Shown here: piece by piece, positions 5,805 to 7,558 of the stretch | Layout: each line of letters begins with the position of its first letter | How positions within the stretch are numbered: position 1 is the first letter of the stretch | NCBI GenBank assembly: GCA_023485185.1 | Contig: JAMCZP010000004.1 | Coordinates: 1 to 7,558, forward strand | Source: Gammaproteobacteria bacterium | Lineage (GTDB): Bacteria > Pseudomonadota > Gammaproteobacteria > Pseudomonadales > Halomonadaceae | Direction: 5' to 3' | Length of the DNA stretch: 7,558 nucleotides | Notes under the pieces: generated by a model | Databases searched by the model: none | What the model was told of the DNA's origin: nothing | The model's input: the letters and a program-made list of their open reading frames with translations, nothing else | Position numbers and translations under genes: made by a program

Positions 5805-7181
5805 TTAAGTTCTGTGCCGAGACAATTCAACGACGTTACTGGCAGCCCCCACTTCTCCGAAGCCAGCAATCATCTCTCCCCACCGTTTCCAGACGTCGAC
5901 CTGCATCTTGTACCGCTTACCCTTGTTGTAGGTACCGACCAGCCTCGGCGGCACATGAGCTAGCATGGCGTCCACCAACAGTGGATCGGCCAGGAAGGTC
6001 TCGGTCCATAGGGTCGCTACAGAGCGCCTGAGGTCATGTACAGTGAAGTGTTCAAGGTGGCTGAGTGGTGCGGCGGTATCGGGAACTTTTCTCGCCCTGC
6101 CCTGCAATCGGGCCACCGCTGTGGTGATCGAATCATAGTGGATCGGCTTTCCAGTGCCGCGGCTCGATGCGAAGACGAAATCGCCGGTGGAGAGCTTTTT
6201 CTGCTCCTCTAGTATGGCAAGCGCTTGGTTGGACAGGTGGACCTTGTGTTCGCGAGCACTTTTGGTTCTAGACGCGTGGATATGCCACGTATCCTTGATG
6301 ACCTCATCCCAGCGCATGGCGGCCACCTCGGCACGGCGCGCCCCGGTTAGGATCAAAAGCCGAATAGCATTGGTTACCGTCACCGAGAGCATCGCCGTAG
6401 AGGCCAACCCCTCAGCGTTTCGGCTTTCACCGATCACTTCCCATAGCTCAACCAGTTCCGGCAGCTTCAGGTGGCGTTCACGGGGCTTACCTGGCCTCGC
6501 CTTCACCTTGGCGGGCTTCAAACCAGCAGCTGGATTATCACTGATCTGCTCCCGATCCTCGCAGTAATCCAATAGCTGCCGAAGCAGAGTGAGGCACTGC
6601 CTGGCCTCCTCTCTGGCCGAGCCGGCTATCTCCTCAAGTACCTCAATCAGCAAACGGCGATTCATATCACGAACGTATGCCCCACCCACCCGCTTCTCAA
6701 GATGTAACCGCCAGCGCCCCTTCTGCTTGAGCACAGTGCGTTCGGTAGGGGGTTGCCCTCCCCGTGCTGGGGCGGAGGCATAAAAATCTATCCACCGATC
6801 GAAGGCTTCCCCCATCGTCCAAGCCGCCTGATTGGCTGCCTTGATAGCCTTGCGCTGCTTACGGGGGTCGATACCCTGTCTGACGAGCTCGAAAGCATCC
6901 CGATGGGCCTGGCGTGCCTCCCCGAGCTTCATCTGCGGAAAGCTGCCGAGCTGATACTCCACCACCTTCTCGCCTTGTCGGTAGCGGTAGATCCAGCGCT
7001 TCGCTTCACGGTCAGGGCGAGCCTCCAAGGCTAACCCACCCAGCTTCCCGTTTGAAACGACCATCCTCGCCTTGGTTTTTCCCTCTGGCGCCTGGAAATT
7101 TTCCACGGCCTTGCTCGTGGTAAGGCGACTTTCAGTTGCTCCTTGAGAGGTTCTCCCTGATTTACCGACGGTTTCATCCAC
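5805..7181 (-). CDS. int: Tyrosine recombinase / P4-type integrase
   Basis: This 458-residue protein catalyses site-specific recombination between the island and a chromosomal attachment site. The N-terminal arm-type DNA-binding domain (DUF4102-like, ~18-108) ends in LGSFPQMKLGEARQAHRDAF and GIDPRKQRK. A SAM-like core-binding domain (~119-222) and the catalytic domain (~235-440) follow. Catalytic residues are present: Arg282 in TGARRAEVAAMRW, Lys307 in RTKSAREHKVHLS, His382 and Arg385 in HDLRR, His409 in MLAHV, and the nucleophile Tyr418 in GTYNKG. It should therefore be active. The start is a GTG at 7181; an in-frame stop ten codons upstream with no other start codon between leaves no alternative, and the Shine-Dalgarno is poor. 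It reads away from the attachment core, which lies 179 bases upstream of its start. No excisionase gene is visible. Confidence 0.95.
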   Translation of the reverse strand: MDETVGKSGRTSQGATESRLTTSKAVENFQAPEGKTKARMVVSNGKLGGLALEARPDREAKRWIYRYRQGEKVVEYQLGSFPQMKLGEARQAHRDAFELVRQGIDPRKQRKAIKAANQAAWTMGEAFDRWIDFYASAPARGGQPPTERTVLKQKGRWRLHLEKRVGGAYVRDMNRRLLIEVLEEIAGSAREEARQCLTLLRQLLDYCEDREQISDNPAAGLKPAKVKARPGKPRERHLKLPELVELWEVIGESRNAEGLASTAMLSVTVTNAIRLLILTGARRAEVAAMRWDEVIKDTWHIHASRTKSAREHKVHLSNQALAILEEQKKLSTGDFVFASSRGTGKPIHYDSITTAVARLQGRARKVPDTAAPLSHLEHFTVHDLRRSVATLWTETFLADPLLVDAMLAHVPPRLVGTYNKGKRYKMQVDVWKRWGEMIAGFGEVGAASNVVELSRHRT

Positions 7182-7186
7182 TTTTC

Positions 7187-7209
7187 CGACCCCAACAGCG
7201 ACCCCAACA
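7187..7209 (-). repeat. Tandem 11-bp repeat in the integrase leader
   Basis: The 11-mer CGACCCCAACA (plus strand) occurs at 7187-7197 and 7199-7209, a period of 12 bp. On the integrase strand it reads TGTTGGGGTCG twice and makes up almost the whole predicted untranslated leader, ending five bases before the GTG. The GGGGT parts could offer weak ribosome contacts. Its purpose is unknown. Confidence 0.6.
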
Positions 7210-7216
7210 AGGTGTC

Positions 7217-7246
7217 AGTATAGAGCTGGACATCAGTGGATGCCAA
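7217..7246 (-). promoter_or_regulatory. Probable sigma-70 promoter of the integrase gene
   Basis: On the minus strand TTGGCA (7246-7241) is a -35 box with five of six consensus bases. TATACT (7222-7217) is a -10 box with five of six, spaced by 18 bp. Transcription would start near 7210 and give a leader of about 28 bases before the GTG at 7181. The spacer and the edge of the -35 box overlap one of the TCA(C/G)TGGA repeats (7233-7241), so bound integrase could block its own promoter, as is known for the P4 integrase. Confidence 0.6.
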
Positions 7247-7335
7247 TAGACAACCATCAGCAGATAAGTAAGCATAACCGCATGTTTTATATTGTATTTA
7301 TAGCCATCACTGGACAGCTATGAATGTCACTGGAT
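7233..7335 (+). repeat. Three TCA(C/G)TGGA(T/C) repeats, candidate integrase arm sites
   Basis: Copies are TCAGTGGAT at 7233-7241, TCACTGGAC at 7307-7315 and TCACTGGAT at 7327-7335, all in the same orientation. The last two are exactly 20 bp apart, two helical turns on the same DNA face. They lie between the integrase start and the tRNA-derived core, with an AT-rich tract (about 7283-7302) between the first and second copies, as expected of an attachment-site arm with bendable DNA. Assignment as binding sites of the integrase N-terminal domain is inference. Confidence 0.45.
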
Positions 7336-7360
7336 ACCGGATAAAATGGCCGCCTTGACG

Positions 7361-7405
7361 CTCCTAAGGGGAAGGTCTCAGGTTCGAATCCTGATGGGGG
7401 CGCCA
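7361..7405 (+). other. att core: 3' fragment of tRNA-Arg(CCT)
   Basis: The fragment matches a tRNA from position 32 to the end: anticodon loop CTCCTAA (7361-7367, anticodon CCT), anticodon-stem 3' strand GGGGA, 5-base variable loop, T arm TCAGG-TTCGAAT-CCTGA (7378-7394), acceptor 3' strand TGGGGGC (7395-7401), discriminator G and encoded CCA (7403-7405). The bases before the loop (TGACG) do not pair with GGGGA, and no GCCCCCA acceptor 5' strand is found upstream, so there is no functional tRNA here. Such a 3' remnant next to an integrase is the signature of an element integrated in a tRNA gene. The break at the anticodon loop suggests that the crossover lies there. The complete tRNA should lie at the other end of the element, left of this window. 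Confidence 0.82.
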
Positions 7406-7558
7406 GCGATTCCCCTCGATTTCCAGCGCCATCTTCGCCTGGCCCCGCGAGGCCCGCTAGCAGTCTGTCGGTTTAGAGGGCATGAAGCGTAGAAGCAACG
7501 TCCCCTCTCTGGTTTCTTCGCAGGGTAGTCGGTCATGTCGCGGGAGAGTCGCTGTTGG
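7406..7558. other. Flank to the right of the att core, nothing recognised
   Basis: If the tRNA fragment is the island boundary, this is chromosomal DNA (or a neighbouring element). A frame open from ATG at 7480 to the window end and minus-strand frames give no recognisable protein. A short GC-rich inverted repeat (GGCC at 7441-7444 and 7451-7454) has no T-run after it. I do not assign a gene. Confidence 0.4.

Noticed and set aside
7031..7246. 71-residue minus-strand frame overlapping the integrase start
   Set aside because: It is the integrase DNA read in another frame: its start overlaps the promoter, it shows no family pattern, and the true frame has a clear arm-binding domain in the same bases.
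7301..7405. A complete tRNA gene ending at 7405
   Set aside because: The 5' half is missing: no acceptor strand complementary to TGGGGGC, no D arm and no anticodon-stem 5' strand are present upstream, so only the 3' fragment is annotated.
7335..7440. Minus-strand frame starting MALEIEGNRWRPHQDSNLRP across the tRNA fragment
   Set aside because: The 'GNRW-RPHQDSNLRP' pattern is what the antisense of a tRNA T arm and acceptor end translates to; it is a well-known spurious protein, not a gene.
7480..7558. Frame from ATG at 7480 open to the window end
   Set aside because: Only 26 codons visible, rich in Arg and Ser, no ribosome site of note and no recognisable family; cannot be supported as a gene.
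1..7558. Search for a CRISPR array, toxin-antitoxin pair, defence system or riboswitch
   Set aside because: No regularly spaced repeats, no small paired genes and no leader with a recognised aptamer fold were seen on either strand.

Overview
The window looks like the right-hand end of a genomic island in a proteobacterium, most likely a gammaproteobacterium. The evidence is a P4-type tyrosine integrase and a RadC of the kind often carried by islands. There is also a 3' tRNA fragment with an encoded CCA, and IS remnants of families common in Pseudomonas, Halomonas and Marinobacter relatives. The genus cannot be fixed from this sequence; the phylum-level call is inference.

Layout, left to right. 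(1) 1-324: C-terminal part of a RadC/JAB-domain protein whose start lies outside the window, followed by a hairpin. (2) 325-886: gene-free DNA holding a decayed transposase OrfA fragment on the minus strand and, nearer the next gene, a probable promoter with palindromes. (3) 887-5340: a five-gene, single-strand cassette with very short gaps. It encodes a periplasmic amino-acid-type binding protein, one HisM/GlnP-type permease, a polar-amino-acid ATPase, an FAD-dependent amine/amino-acid oxidoreductase (DadA/PuuB superfamily) and an IclR-family regulator. A hairpin sits between the binding protein and the permease. (4) 5341-5804: non-coding DNA with the first ~50 codons of an IS21-type IstA transposase, broken off. 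(5) 5805-7181, minus strand: a full-length tyrosine recombinase with N-terminal arm-binding domain and intact catalytic residues. (6) 7182-7360: its promoter and repeated 9-bp sites that look like integrase arm sites. (7) 7361-7405: the 3' part of a tRNA-Arg(CCT) gene, from the anticodon loop to CCA, with no matching 5' half. I read this as the attachment core that marks the island's right boundary. (8) 7406-7558: flanking DNA in which I recognise nothing.

Together, the cassette appears to import a polar amine or amino-acid-like compound and oxidise it in the cytoplasm, under control of the local IclR protein. It is bracketed by two IS relics and carried as cargo beside the integrase. The substrate cannot be read from sequence alone. 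No defence system, CRISPR array, riboswitch or rRNA gene was seen. The individual families are known; the combination as island cargo and the att/promoter architecture are the parts worth a second look.
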